A DNA stretch of 64,000 nucleotides from the NCBI GenBank assembly GCA_035292685.1, contig DATDPP010000072.1, positions 1 through 64,000 of the forward strand. The letters are read 5' to 3'. A program made the position numbers and the translations under genes. The notes below the pieces were generated by a model. It saw nothing but the letters and a program-made list of their open reading frames with translations, was not told the DNA's origin and did not search any database. Shown in pieces: positions 17,072 through 23,811 of this stretch; position 1 is the first letter of the stretch, and each line of letters starts with the position of its first letter. The stretch comes from JALYNX01 sp035292685 (lineage in GTDB: Bacteria > Actinomycetota > Acidimicrobiia > Spongiisociales > ZC4RG35).

Positions 17072-17905
17072 TCAGTTCGAGGTGACTCGTGCAGTCCAAA
17101 GGATCCCGTTGAGGATCAAGGCACGGAACATTGGCTCTGAGTAAGCCTCCACGGGGTGACCAAGCGCGGTATAGAACGAACGACCCCCCTCGTACTCCTG
17201 GGCCCATGTGATCGGGTGATAGTCACCCATGATGCCTCCTTCATAGCTGTTCTCGTCCACAGTGGCCAGCACCGTCACTTCAGTCCCCGGGAGACTCCGG
17301 AAGTTGTACCACTCGTCGAAGTGCTCGAACTCGGGCGGAAGACCCTGCATAGCCGGATGAGTTGGCTCGACCACGTGAACTGTTGCCGACGCTTGGGCGG
17401 GGTGAGTATCGAAGTAAGCCCCGACCATATCGCCGTACCAGGCCCATTCGTACTCGGTGTCGGTGGCGGCGTGGATCCCGACAAACCCCTTCCCGGATTG
17501 GATGAAGCTCTCCATCGCCTGCTCTAGTGAGGGGTCGAGGATGTCGCCGGTTGTGTTCAGGAAGACGATCACGCCGAAATCGGCGAGCCCCCACGGGGTG
17601 AACACCGAGGCATCCTCGGTCGCAGTTACAACAAATCCGTGCTCTTCACCGAGCTCAGAAATGGCGGCGATCCCCGCCGGGATCGAGTCGTGGCGGAACC
17701 CTACCGTCCTGTGAAACACCAGTACCTGCAATGGGCCTACCGTGGGGCTCGTGGCATGCTCCGTCGATGTCGTAGCCGTTGGGAAGCTGGTCAAGGGACT
17801 GCTGGTGGAGGACGAGGGTGGTTCGGACGTCGACCCGGAGCAGGCGACCAGTCCCAAGACGACGCCGACGATCAGCGAGTGTCGCACGATCGGAACCGTA
17901 GACAT
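17072..17905 (-). CDS. ThuA-like domain lipoprotein
   Basis: The 277-aa product has a signal peptide with lipobox LGLVAC, then a Ser/Thr-rich linker of about 35 residues and a ThuA-like (trehalose-utilisation type) domain. Supporting segments are VLVFHRTVGFRHDSI, GKGFVGIHAATDTEY and the end GRSFYTALGHP, which are characteristic of this class I glutamine amidotransferase-like fold. Such extracellular domains occur with sugar-processing enzymes, but the activity is not established. ATG 17905 is used; the GTG 33 bases upstream is less likely. Confidence 0.85.
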   Translation of the reverse strand: MSTVPIVRHSLIVGVVLGLVACSGSTSEPPSSSTSSPLTSFPTATTSTEHATSPTVGPLQVLVFHRTVGFRHDSIPAGIAAISELGEEHGFVVTATEDASVFTPWGLADFGVIVFLNTTGDILDPSLEQAMESFIQSGKGFVGIHAATDTEYEWAWYGDMVGAYFDTHPAQASATVHVVEPTHPAMQGLPPEFEHFDEWYNFRSLPGTEVTVLATVDENSYEGGIMGDYHPITWAQEYEGGRSFYTALGHPVEAYSEPMFRALILNGILWTARVTSN

Positions 17906-18106
17906 TCCTGGTGACAACCACTCTGGGCGCGGGGTCACTGAATTGCCCGCCGCACGGTCGGCCGGATGTGCGTAAGGTTCGACGAGTTATCCACAGCGTG
18001 TGGAAATGTGGGGTTTTGGAGGCCTTCCGCATTTGAGCCGACAGGCAACACGCTGACCCTTGCGGGGGCAGTGCGGGCCGTCAGTTCTCGAACGCGATAA
18101 CGCTTC
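17906..18106. other. Intergenic region between divergent genes
   Basis: Together with the leader to 18336 this is the largest non-coding stretch in the window. It holds the upstream region of the ThuA-like gene and one perfect DnaA-box-like TTATCCACA at 17987-17995, which stands alone. No coding or RNA gene is visible in this part. Confidence 0.6.
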
Positions 18107-18135
18107 TTGCCACCTTTCCGTACTTCATGTGTAAA
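18107..18135 (+). promoter_or_regulatory. Sigma-70-like promoter of the secretion cassette
   Basis: TTGCCA at 18107-18112 and TGTAAA at 18130-18135 are separated by 17 bases, the optimal spacing for a housekeeping sigma factor. Transcription would start near 18142, leaving a leader of about 195 nt before the ATG at 18337. Confidence 0.45.
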
Positions 18136-18141
18136 CGCGAT

Positions 18142-18336
18142 GGATGGAGGTGAGAAGAGCGCTGAACATCTACCAGTAGTGGGTCTTGAGAGATGGCTCT
18201 CTCAAGACCCGACGCAAACCCGACTGAACGGGTTCTACGCAAGATCCGATCATACCGGCATTCTCACTGTCGGTGGTCGCTGCCACTTCAGTCGGGCTCC
18301 AACCAGCACAAAGCTGGCCGACCAAAGGAGGTAGCG
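18142..18336 (+). promoter_or_regulatory. Structured mRNA leader, possible cis-regulatory RNA
   Basis: A perfect 13-bp hairpin with a TGGC loop occupies 18181-18210 and lacks a following T-run. Next to it, AACCCG 18217-18222 can pair with CGGGTT 18229-18234. The overlapping CCCGACTGAA 18219-18228 can instead pair perfectly over ten bases with 18287-18296. These two pairings exclude each other. The leader ends in a strong AAAGGAGGT ribosome binding site at 18324-18332. GCAAACC and ACGCAA segments here faintly recall the c-di-GMP-I aptamer, but its other conserved parts are not evident. Confidence 0.45.
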
Positions 18337-18735
18337 ATGAGACGCACATTTGCGTTCCTCGCAGTAGGGGCATTGACCGCACTGGCCATCGGTTCGGCGG
18401 CGACCCTGGCGGTGAATGGCGGAGCAATTCAGGCTGGTGAGGATCTCACCCTGTTCTGTGACCCGGATGGTGTCCAAGTCCGGGGATGGGGTCTCGAGAC
18501 CAACGATGGCTTGGTGTACTTCGTGAGGATCGGTGGGATTGCCGATGCCTGCCAGGGCAACGCGATCTTTGTCAGGGTGACAGACGGCGGCGTCTTGGTC
18601 GCCAGCGGCTCTGTCGACCCGTTGACAGCAGCCCACACCGGCGCGGGCCAGGTGGTGGTCCCGATCCCTGGTGGTTACCCGGCCGCCAACATCAACGACC
18701 TGCACGTGTTCATCGAAGGACCGAACGGGAGTTAG
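18337..18735 (+). CDS. Secreted beta-rich protein, probable cargo of the adjacent signal peptidase
   Basis: The 132-aa product has a clear signal peptide (MRRTFAFLAV then LTALAIGSAATLAV) and a mature part of about 105 residues. A Cys in LTLFCDPDGV and one in IADACQGN could form a disulfide. The pattern CDxDGV then GIxxACxGNxxxVxxTD resembles small secreted proteins encoded with SipW-type signal peptidases in actinobacteria. That family link is from memory, not a search. ATG 18337 is fixed by AAAGGAGGT at 18324-18332. A terminator-like hairpin follows before the peptidase gene. Confidence 0.75.
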   Translation: MRRTFAFLAVGALTALAIGSAATLAVNGGAIQAGEDLTLFCDPDGVQVRGWGLETNDGLVYFVRIGGIADACQGNAIFVRVTDGGVLVASGSVDPLTAAHTGAGQVVVPIPGGYPAANINDLHVFIEGPNGS

Positions 18736-18741
18736 GAGTCA

Positions 18742-18781
18742 GGGCCGGGCGATCGGTTCATCGCCCGGCCCTCTCCTTCTT
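18742..18781 (+). terminator. Rho-independent terminator or attenuator
   Basis: A perfect 12-bp GC-rich stem (18742-18753 with 18760-18771) has a CGGTTC loop and is followed by TCTCCTTCTT. It lies between the secreted-protein gene and the signal peptidase gene. It would make the upstream mRNA more abundant than the downstream one. Confidence 0.8.
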
Positions 18782-18785
18782 CACG

Positions 18786-20339
18786 ATGAGAAACCTGAAG
18801 ACCAAACCGATTCGGTGGCTAATCGCTTTGCTCCTGGCCGTAGCCATTCTCCTCGTCCTCGCTCCGACGACGGTGGGGGGTGCCACCTCATACGTGATTG
18901 TCTCCGGGACCAGCATGAGCCCCACCTACAACGACGGAGACCTGGTGGTGGTTCGCCGCGGCGACTACGCCGTGGGTGAAATCGTCGCCTTCGAGACCGG
19001 TGGTGGCCTGGTGATTCACCGCATCGTCGGTGGCTCGGCGGAAAGCGGATTCGTGGTGCAGGGCGACAACAAGGAGCACCCGGATTTTTGGCAACCCACC
19101 AAGAACGAGATCGTCGGCAAGCATTTCGCAAAAGTCCCTGGCGCCGGTCGTTGGGTGCAGAGGGTCACCGGGAGCCCTGTGCTGTTCGGCGCCATGATCG
19201 GTGGTCTCGGGTCGTTGATGGTGTGGAGCCCACGAAGGCGAAAGCGAAGAGGGGTACACGCCGCGCAAGGTTCTCGCCACAAGACCCAGCGGGCGCGCAG
19301 GGCCCTTCCGATGCGAGGAGCGGGAACAACGTTGCTGGTGCTGGCGACAGGGGCGGTTCTGCTTGCAGGCGCCACCGTTTATCTGATGCTGCGTCCGCTA
19401 GAGCGGGTGGACACGGTCGAACGAATCGCCTTCGAGCACACTGGCGAGTTCGCTTATACCGCCCTGGTGGAGAATTCCGTTGTCTACGACTCGGAGACCA
19501 TCGATTCGCCGGCCAGCGGCTCCGAGCCGACTCCGATCTATACCCAGCTGTTGAAAGAGTTGCAGGTCGAATTCGATTATGAGCTTGCCTCACCGCCCCC
19601 AGAGAATGTGCGAGGGAGGCTCTGGGCAGAACTGCGTATCGGCGCTGGAGAGGGTCTCTGGACGCGGACTGTTTCCCTGCTTCCAGCTCAGCAGTTCGAA
19701 GGTCCGCTGACGTCGGGGGCGTTCTCGATCGACGTCGATCGAGTGCTGGCCATGGTGGCCCGAGCAGAGGAAGAGACCGGTTTCTCGCCGGGGTTGTATC
19801 AGTTGGCCGTAGTGACACGGGTCAGCCTCGAGGGCGAAACCGTCGACTCGGGGTCCGAGACCTTTGCGGCGGAGCTCCCGATGGAACTGAGGGGTACGTT
19901 GCTTTCGGTCAACAACGAGTTGGTCGCGTCCAAGACGGTGACCGAGTCGGAGCAGGCTCTGGTCGACAACGATCTCGAAGCCTTCGGGGTCTCCGTGCCG
20001 CTGCGATGGGCACGTTCTCTCACCGGTGCACTCCTGGCCATGGTATTGATCGGCGGTGGCAGCTATGCGGCGGGGGTTCGTCGGCGAATCGGTAGGGGTG
20101 AGTTGGCGAAGATCCGACTGCGATATGGCTCACTCATCGTGCCGGTGATGGGGACGATGCCCAACGGAACACGCCCCGTCGACGTTTCGTCGATGACCGA
20201 CCTCGCTCGACTCGCCCGTCGCTCCGAGCAGATGGTGTTCTACGACCAGAGGTCTTCTGACGAGCACTGGTTCTTCGTGCCAGACGGTTCCGTGACCTAC
20301 CAATACCATCTATTCACTCGCGACGAGCTCGGTGAATGA
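18786..20339 (+). CDS. SipW-type signal peptidase I fused to a DUF5305 domain
   Basis: The 517-aa product joins two modules. Residues 1-175 are a signal peptidase I of the archaeal/ER/SipW kind: a membrane helix (12-32), catalytic Ser43 in SGTSMSP, His78 in VIHRI in place of the Lys of LepB, VQGDNKE, and a second helix ending near 170. After a basic linker comes a DUF5305-like module of about 330 residues: helix 180-205, a beta-rich outer domain, a helix near 420-445 and a cytoplasmic tail. These two functions are usually adjacent genes. The ATG at 18786 follows a terminator hairpin, and no good ribosome binding site is seen. The stop overlaps the next gene (ATGA). Confidence 0.8.
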   Translation: MRNLKTKPIRWLIALLLAVAILLVLAPTTVGGATSYVIVSGTSMSPTYNDGDLVVVRRGDYAVGEIVAFETGGGLVIHRIVGGSAESGFVVQGDNKEHPDFWQPTKNEIVGKHFAKVPGAGRWVQRVTGSPVLFGAMIGGLGSLMVWSPRRRKRRGVHAAQGSRHKTQRARRALPMRGAGTTLLVLATGAVLLAGATVYLMLRPLERVDTVERIAFEHTGEFAYTALVENSVVYDSETIDSPASGSEPTPIYTQLLKELQVEFDYELASPPPENVRGRLWAELRIGAGEGLWTRTVSLLPAQQFEGPLTSGAFSIDVDRVLAMVARAEEETGFSPGLYQLAVVTRVSLEGETVDSGSETFAAELPMELRGTLLSVNNELVASKTVTESEQALVDNDLEAFGVSVPLRWARSLTGALLAMVLIGGGSYAAGVRRRIGRGELAKIRLRYGSLIVPVMGTMPNGTRPVDVSSMTDLARLARRSEQMVFYDQRSSDEHWFFVPDGSVTYQYHLFTRDELGE

Positions 20340-20584
20340 GACGACTTCTCCTGATCGGCTTGATGGTTGTGCTCAGCGGTTTGGTCCTGGCCTCGGCGGC
20401 CGCGCTCGACGTCGATGCTGGCGCACTCCAGGTGTTCGGCTTCAGTGTCGACGTGGAAGTGCCCACCTCTGTCACAGCGCCCTCGTCAACCTCCGTCGTC
20501 GATCCGACGCCGATCTATACGACCACGACGACGGCCTACCCGACCGACGACCCCACAACCATCGTGGAAGCCGAGACACCCTGA
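20336..20584 (+). CDS. Small secreted protein of the signal peptidase cassette
   Basis: The 82-aa product starts with a signal peptide (MRRLLLIGLMVVLSGLVLAS, then AAALDVDAGA) and continues as a Thr/Ser/Pro-rich tail with repeats of Thr (IYTTTTTAYPTDDP). It overlaps the peptidase-DUF5305 gene by ATGA, so the two are translationally coupled. It is a possible dedicated substrate or a linker protein of the same secretion unit; no family is recognised. Confidence 0.7.
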   Translation: MRRLLLIGLMVVLSGLVLASAAALDVDAGALQVFGFSVDVEVPTSVTAPSSTSVVDPTPIYTTTTTAYPTDDPTTIVEAETP

Positions 20585-20617
20585 GGTCTAGTTTCTGGTC
20601 GCCGACCCACCCGCAAA

Positions 20618-21904
20618 TCAGACACCTGTCGGCCGCGACACCGGCCTCTCGTGTCTCCCTTCGAACCCTGGCCCGAAGGTGTCGGTCCACACCACCGTGG
20701 TGAGGAGCCAGAGGGCCGTCCCGACCAGGAGAAGCGGGAATGTCCTGGCCACCCAGGGGTAAGTCTCTTCACTGGCGCCAAGCCAGCCGCCGATCAGGGC
20801 CCCCAGGGGAAGGCTCGCCCACCCGAGGGCCCGGCTGGCGGTGATCACCCGTCCAATCATGCTCGGCGGTGCGTAATGCTGGCGGATGGTGGCCAGTGGC
20901 ACATTGATGACCGACACCCCAATCATCCATCCGACCTGGAGACCGATGGCGAGTGCGCCGTAGGTGGTGAACATCACCGACAACATTGCGAGCCCGGTGA
21001 AACCCATCCCCATGACCAGGGTCTTGCCCAGGCCGAATGACCTGATGATGCGGGGGGCCACCAACGCCCCGACCACGCCCCCGACGCCGAGAGCGGCAAG
21101 AAGGATCCCGATCTCGGCCTCGGTGGAGGCCTGGAGCACCTCCACCGCGAGCACCACGAAGGTGGCCTCGATGAAGCCGATCACGAAGTTGGGGATGATG
21201 GCGGCGATGGTCGTGATGCGAAGCCTGGCCTCTGCCCATATGTACCGAACCCCGTTGGCCGCCTCGGTGAAGAAGGCGGCCCGCTCGTCATCCGGGCGAC
21301 GGTGGTGTTGGACTCTGCCCACCCAGATCAGGCTGATCGCCGAGATCACGAAGGTGACAGCGTTAATAAAGAGCCCGATGGCCGGGCTGCCGGTTGTGGT
21401 CGCGAGCACACCCGCCGCCAGGGGTCCCAGGGCGAAGTTGGCTTGTTGGCTGGCCGCCACGAACCCATTGGCGTCAGCAAGACGCTCCTTGGGAACCAGT
21501 GCAGGAATGATTGTGTAGAGCGCCCCGTCGAAGAGGGTGGTCATCGACCCGATCAAGAAAGCCATCAAGAACACCGTTGTGATCCCATAAGAGTCGAGGT
21601 TCGCCGTCAGATAGAAGAAGGCCGCAGCTCGACCGAGGTCGGTCACGACCATCACCGGGCGGAGATTCCACCGATCGAGCAATACGCCTGCAGCGAGGCC
21701 GACGAGGATGGTCGGAGCTGTCTCCAAGGCGTAGGTGATCGCGAAATCGAGGGTTGACCCCTCTCCGGTGGCCTCCTGGATGTGCAAGACGAGGAGGGGA
21801 AGAGTGAGGAATGCAACGTAAGTCCCGAACTGGCTAATCGTCTGACCGATCCACAGTGCGCGGTATCGCGGACCTAGTGCGGTCAGCGTGCGAACAAAGC
21901 TCAC
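20618..21904 (-). CDS. MFS transporter, DHA3-type efflux family
   Basis: The 428-aa product has about twelve membrane helices in two halves. The first begins LWIGQTISQFGTYVAF, and the loop between helices 2 and 3 reads GVLLDRWNLRPVM, the MFS A-motif position (GxxxDRxxRR). The mid segment VFVISAISLIWVGRV precedes the central loop. Similar proteins (MFS_3, enterobactin/macrolide exporter type) export drugs or siderophores; the substrate here is unknown. The start is GTG. Confidence 0.88.
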   Translation of the reverse strand: MSFVRTLTALGPRYRALWIGQTISQFGTYVAFLTLPLLVLHIQEATGEGSTLDFAITYALETAPTILVGLAAGVLLDRWNLRPVMVVTDLGRAAAFFYLTANLDSYGITTVFLMAFLIGSMTTLFDGALYTIIPALVPKERLADANGFVAASQQANFALGPLAAGVLATTTGSPAIGLFINAVTFVISAISLIWVGRVQHHRRPDDERAAFFTEAANGVRYIWAEARLRITTIAAIIPNFVIGFIEATFVVLAVEVLQASTEAEIGILLAALGVGGVVGALVAPRIIRSFGLGKTLVMGMGFTGLAMLSVMFTTYGALAIGLQVGWMIGVSVINVPLATIRQHYAPPSMIGRVITASRALGWASLPLGALIGGWLGASEETYPWVARTFPLLLVGTALWLLTTVVWTDTFGPGFEGRHERPVSRPTGV

Positions 21905-21964
21905 AGAAGGCGAACCCTACCGGCGGGTGGCACTCTGTCCACCCTTTGTTAGCCTCATCGTGCG

Positions 21965-22273
21965 ATGGCAAACCCACAGGAGATCCCGCAACTCGCCACA
22001 GAGCTCATCGAGATGTCGCGCGAGTACCTGCGACAGGAGGCACTGGAGCCGGCGAAGCGGCTCGGCAAACAAGCCAGCATGGGAATCGGTGGCGCGATGG
22101 TCATCTCGCTGGGTGCCTTCTTCTTGGTCCTCGGGCTCTACAGCGCTCTCCGAGTCTTGCTCCCGAGTGGCGAGTGGTACGAGGTGCTGGCCAGGTTTCT
22201 GACTGCAATCGGGGCCGCGGGAGCGGCCGGGCTGGTTGCGTGGAGGATGCAGAGTGACGATCAGTCGGGATGA
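21965..22273 (+). CDS. Putative actinobacterial holin-X / DUF1469-like membrane protein
   Basis: The 102-aa product has an N-terminal amphipathic helix with LATELIEMSREYLRQEAL, then two membrane helices (about 40-62 and 75-95). This layout is that of the Phage_holin_3_6 (DUF1469) family of small chromosomal membrane proteins in actinobacteria. Despite the family name nothing here suggests a prophage. It overlaps the next small membrane protein gene by 20 bases. Confidence 0.7.
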   Translation: MANPQEIPQLATELIEMSREYLRQEALEPAKRLGKQASMGIGGAMVISLGAFFLVLGLYSALRVLLPSGEWYEVLARFLTAIGAAGAAGLVAWRMQSDDQSG

Positions 22274-22448
22274 TCTAGAGGCCAAGGCTCGTCAGATAGT
22301 CGCTGCCATCGACGAGACCAAGGAATCGGCGAGGGACACCGCAGTCCTGGCCGGGCTGGCGGTTGCGGTGGTGGTGGTGATCGCGTTCTTCATCGGTCGC
22401 CGTCGCGGCAAGCGCAACAGGACCCTGATCGAGGTCTACCGGGTCTGA
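22254..22448 (+). CDS. Small single-pass membrane protein
   Basis: The 64-aa product has an acidic-basic N-terminal helix (DDLEAKARQIVAAIDETKESA), one membrane segment at about 30-50 and a basic tail RRRGKRNRT. GTG 22254 is preferred because GGAGGA lies at 22242-22247. It is probably co-expressed with the holin-like gene it overlaps. The N-terminal region could pair with that protein's amphipathic helix. Function unknown. Confidence 0.65.
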   Translation: MTISRDDLEAKARQIVAAIDETKESARDTAVLAGLAVAVVVVIAFFIGRRRGKRNRTLIEVYRV

Positions 22449-22450
22449 AT

Positions 22451-22465
22451 GCGGCCTTCGGCCGC
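22451..22465. terminator. Short GC hairpin after the small membrane protein genes
   Basis: GCGGCC-TTC-GGCCGC forms a perfect 6-bp stem two bases after the stop codon at 22448. A real T-run is lacking, so termination is only possible. Confidence 0.35.
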
Positions 22466-22501
22466 CGTTACTCCGTTCTCAATATTCCGTTCATCCCAAA
22501 A

Positions 22502-22534
22502 ACGGATTACGGATCACGGATCACGGATTACGGG
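22502..22534. repeat. Tandem heptamer ACGGATY
   Basis: Four head-to-tail heptamers (ACGGATT, ACGGATC, ACGGATC, ACGGATT) plus ACGGG occupy 22502-22534. The 3' end of the minus-strand gene 22521-22790 runs into them. The 7-nt period fits slippage, or binding of a protein at regular spacing. Confidence 0.8.
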
Positions 22535-22790
22535 TCTTGGGTTTGATGACTTGGATCCTCGGGGCACCCTGGCGACGGTGGTGGACGACAATCGCCGATC
22601 CCTCCCGAATCCTGCGGCTGTAGACGAGTTGCTTGCGCGGTGCGGTGCGGCGGAGCAACGAGAGCGCGGTCAGACCGAGCCCCACATACAGGTCGCGTTG
22701 ATCTCCGGTGCGCAAGCCCCGCAAACCCCGGCTGAGACCGGCCGCTCCCCAGTTCGGAGACCCCACCAACCAGTCTATGAGTCGTTTCAT
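22521..22790 (-). CDS. Conserved-looking basic hypothetical protein
   Basis: The 89-aa product starts MKRLIDWLVGSPNWGAAG and has a hydrophobic helix within DLYVGLGLTALSLLRR, followed by a strongly basic part (RKQLVYSRRIREGSAIVVHHRR). The composition and the coherent helix make it more credible than an antisense artefact, and no other gene occupies this stretch. The C-terminal residues TRNP come from the heptamer repeat. Family not recognised; ATG 22790 is preferred over an upstream ATG 22826. Confidence 0.5.
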   Translation of the reverse strand: MKRLIDWLVGSPNWGAAGLSRGLRGLRTGDQRDLYVGLGLTALSLLRRTAPRKQLVYSRRIREGSAIVVHHRRQGAPRIQVIKPKTRNP

Positions 22791-22831
22791 GTGTCTACCG
22801 TTGCTCCTCGAAGGAGAGTCATTCAACCACC

Positions 22832-22924
22832 ATGCAAAACAAGAAGCTCACACAGATCATCATTTGGGTCATCGTCATCTCGATGGTCCTCGGCCTCGTC
22901 ATCTCGGTGATAGCTATCTTGTGA
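22832..22924 (+). CDS. 30-aa single-pass membrane peptide, Prli42/DUF4044-like
   Basis: This 93-base ORF encodes a Lys-containing head (MQNKKLTQ) followed by one hydrophobic helix (IIIWVIVISMVLGLVISVIA). The arrangement and the ISMVL core resemble Prli42, the stressosome membrane miniprotein, and DUF4044 peptides of Firmicutes. This is a resemblance only. Its TGA overlaps the trmI ATG as TGATG, so it should be translated with trmI. An AAGGAG at 22811-22816 is 15 bases from the ATG, farther than ideal. Confidence 0.6.
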   Translation: MQNKKLTQIIIWVIVISMVLGLVISVIAIL

Positions 22925-23712
22925 TGCCCTTCGAGGCGGGCGACCCTGCACTCCTCATCGACTCCAAGGGGCGACATTTCCTGTTGAAGCTCGACCCGGA
23001 GCGGACCTTTCAGTACCACCAGGGAGCGGTGCCGCACACCGACCTCATCGGAAAGGGAGACGGCACATGGGTGGAGTCCACGAGCGGAGGGCTCCTTCTC
23101 CTGCTCAGGCCCCGGCTCGCCGACTTCATCCTGAAGATGAAACGAGGCGCTCAGGTGGTCTATCCCAAGGACCTGGGCCCGATCCTGGTGTACGCCGACG
23201 TGGCGCCGGGGATGACGGTGCTGGAAGCCGGCACCGGCTCGGGAGCCCTCACTCTGGGCCTCACCCGGGCGGTGGGGCCCGAAGGTCGGGTGGTGAGCGT
23301 GGAGGTGCGTGACGATCACGCGGCACACGCTCGTCGGACCATGGAGCAGTGGTTCGGGGAGGTTCCGGCCAATCTCGAGCTCGTGGTCGGCGAAGTCTCC
23401 GAGCATGTGGGTCGAGTTCAGCCAGACCGGATCATCCTCGACCTCCCGGAGCCCTGGCACACGATGGAGGCCGCCGCCGAGCAGCAGCCTCCGGGTGGGG
23501 TGTTCTCAGCTTTTCTGCCCACCGTTCCCCAGGTGCAGACCCTGGTGGAGCGGGCGACTCTGACCGGGCGGTTCGCCGAGATCGAGGTGAAAGAGTTCTT
23601 GTTTCGCGATTGGAATGTCGCAGGAAGGTCGGTGCGCCCCGAGCATTCGATGATCGGGCACACCGGCTTTCTGACTTTCATGAGAAGGATCGAGCCGGCT
23701 CCGGTGACGTGA
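22924..23712 (+). CDS. trmI: tRNA (adenine-58-N1)-methyltransferase TrmI
   Basis: TrmI makes m1A58 in the tRNA T-loop. The 262-aa product has an N-terminal small beta domain, then the SAM site VLEAGTGSGALTLGL near residue 100. The catalytic-region motif DLPEPW is near residue 178 and the C-terminus has RPEHSMIGHTGFLTF, which is diagnostic. ATG 22924 overlaps the stop of the 30-aa peptide. A GTG one codon upstream is in frame. The gene precedes mpa, as in Mycobacterium. Confidence 0.93.
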   Translation: MPFEAGDPALLIDSKGRHFLLKLDPERTFQYHQGAVPHTDLIGKGDGTWVESTSGGLLLLLRPRLADFILKMKRGAQVVYPKDLGPILVYADVAPGMTVLEAGTGSGALTLGLTRAVGPEGRVVSVEVRDDHAAHARRTMEQWFGEVPANLELVVGEVSEHVGRVQPDRIILDLPEPWHTMEAAAEQQPPGGVFSAFLPTVPQVQTLVERATLTGRFAEIEVKEFLFRDWNVAGRSVRPEHSMIGHTGFLTFMRRIEPAPVT

Positions 23713-23773
23713 GTGTTCATGACCCACTTCAGGGATGCCTCCCGGAACCCGAAAAAGTAAAGAGAGCTATTCG

Positions 23774-23784
23774 TATACTGCCCG
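23774..23784 (+). promoter_or_regulatory. Possible promoter element before mpa
   Basis: TATACT at 23774-23779 has the form of a -10 box, 33 bases before the mpa GTG. The 11-mer TATACTGCCCG is repeated exactly at 37635-37645 before the DUF4193 gene. No good -35 hexamer is visible at either site. Confidence 0.35.
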
Positions 23785-23811
23785 GAGGGCGACCAAGTCA
23801 GGAGGAAGCCA

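Noticed and set aside
17987..17995. Perfect DnaA box TTATCCACA as part of a replication origin
   Set aside because: Only one box is seen, without clustered boxes, an AT-rich region, dnaA or dnaN nearby.
21965..22448. Prophage lysis genes
   Set aside because: The holin-like name reflects a chromosomal actinobacterial membrane family; no endolysin, integrase or structural phage gene is nearby.
22502..22534. CRISPR-like array
   Set aside because: Units are 7 nt with no spacers, and no cas genes are in the window.
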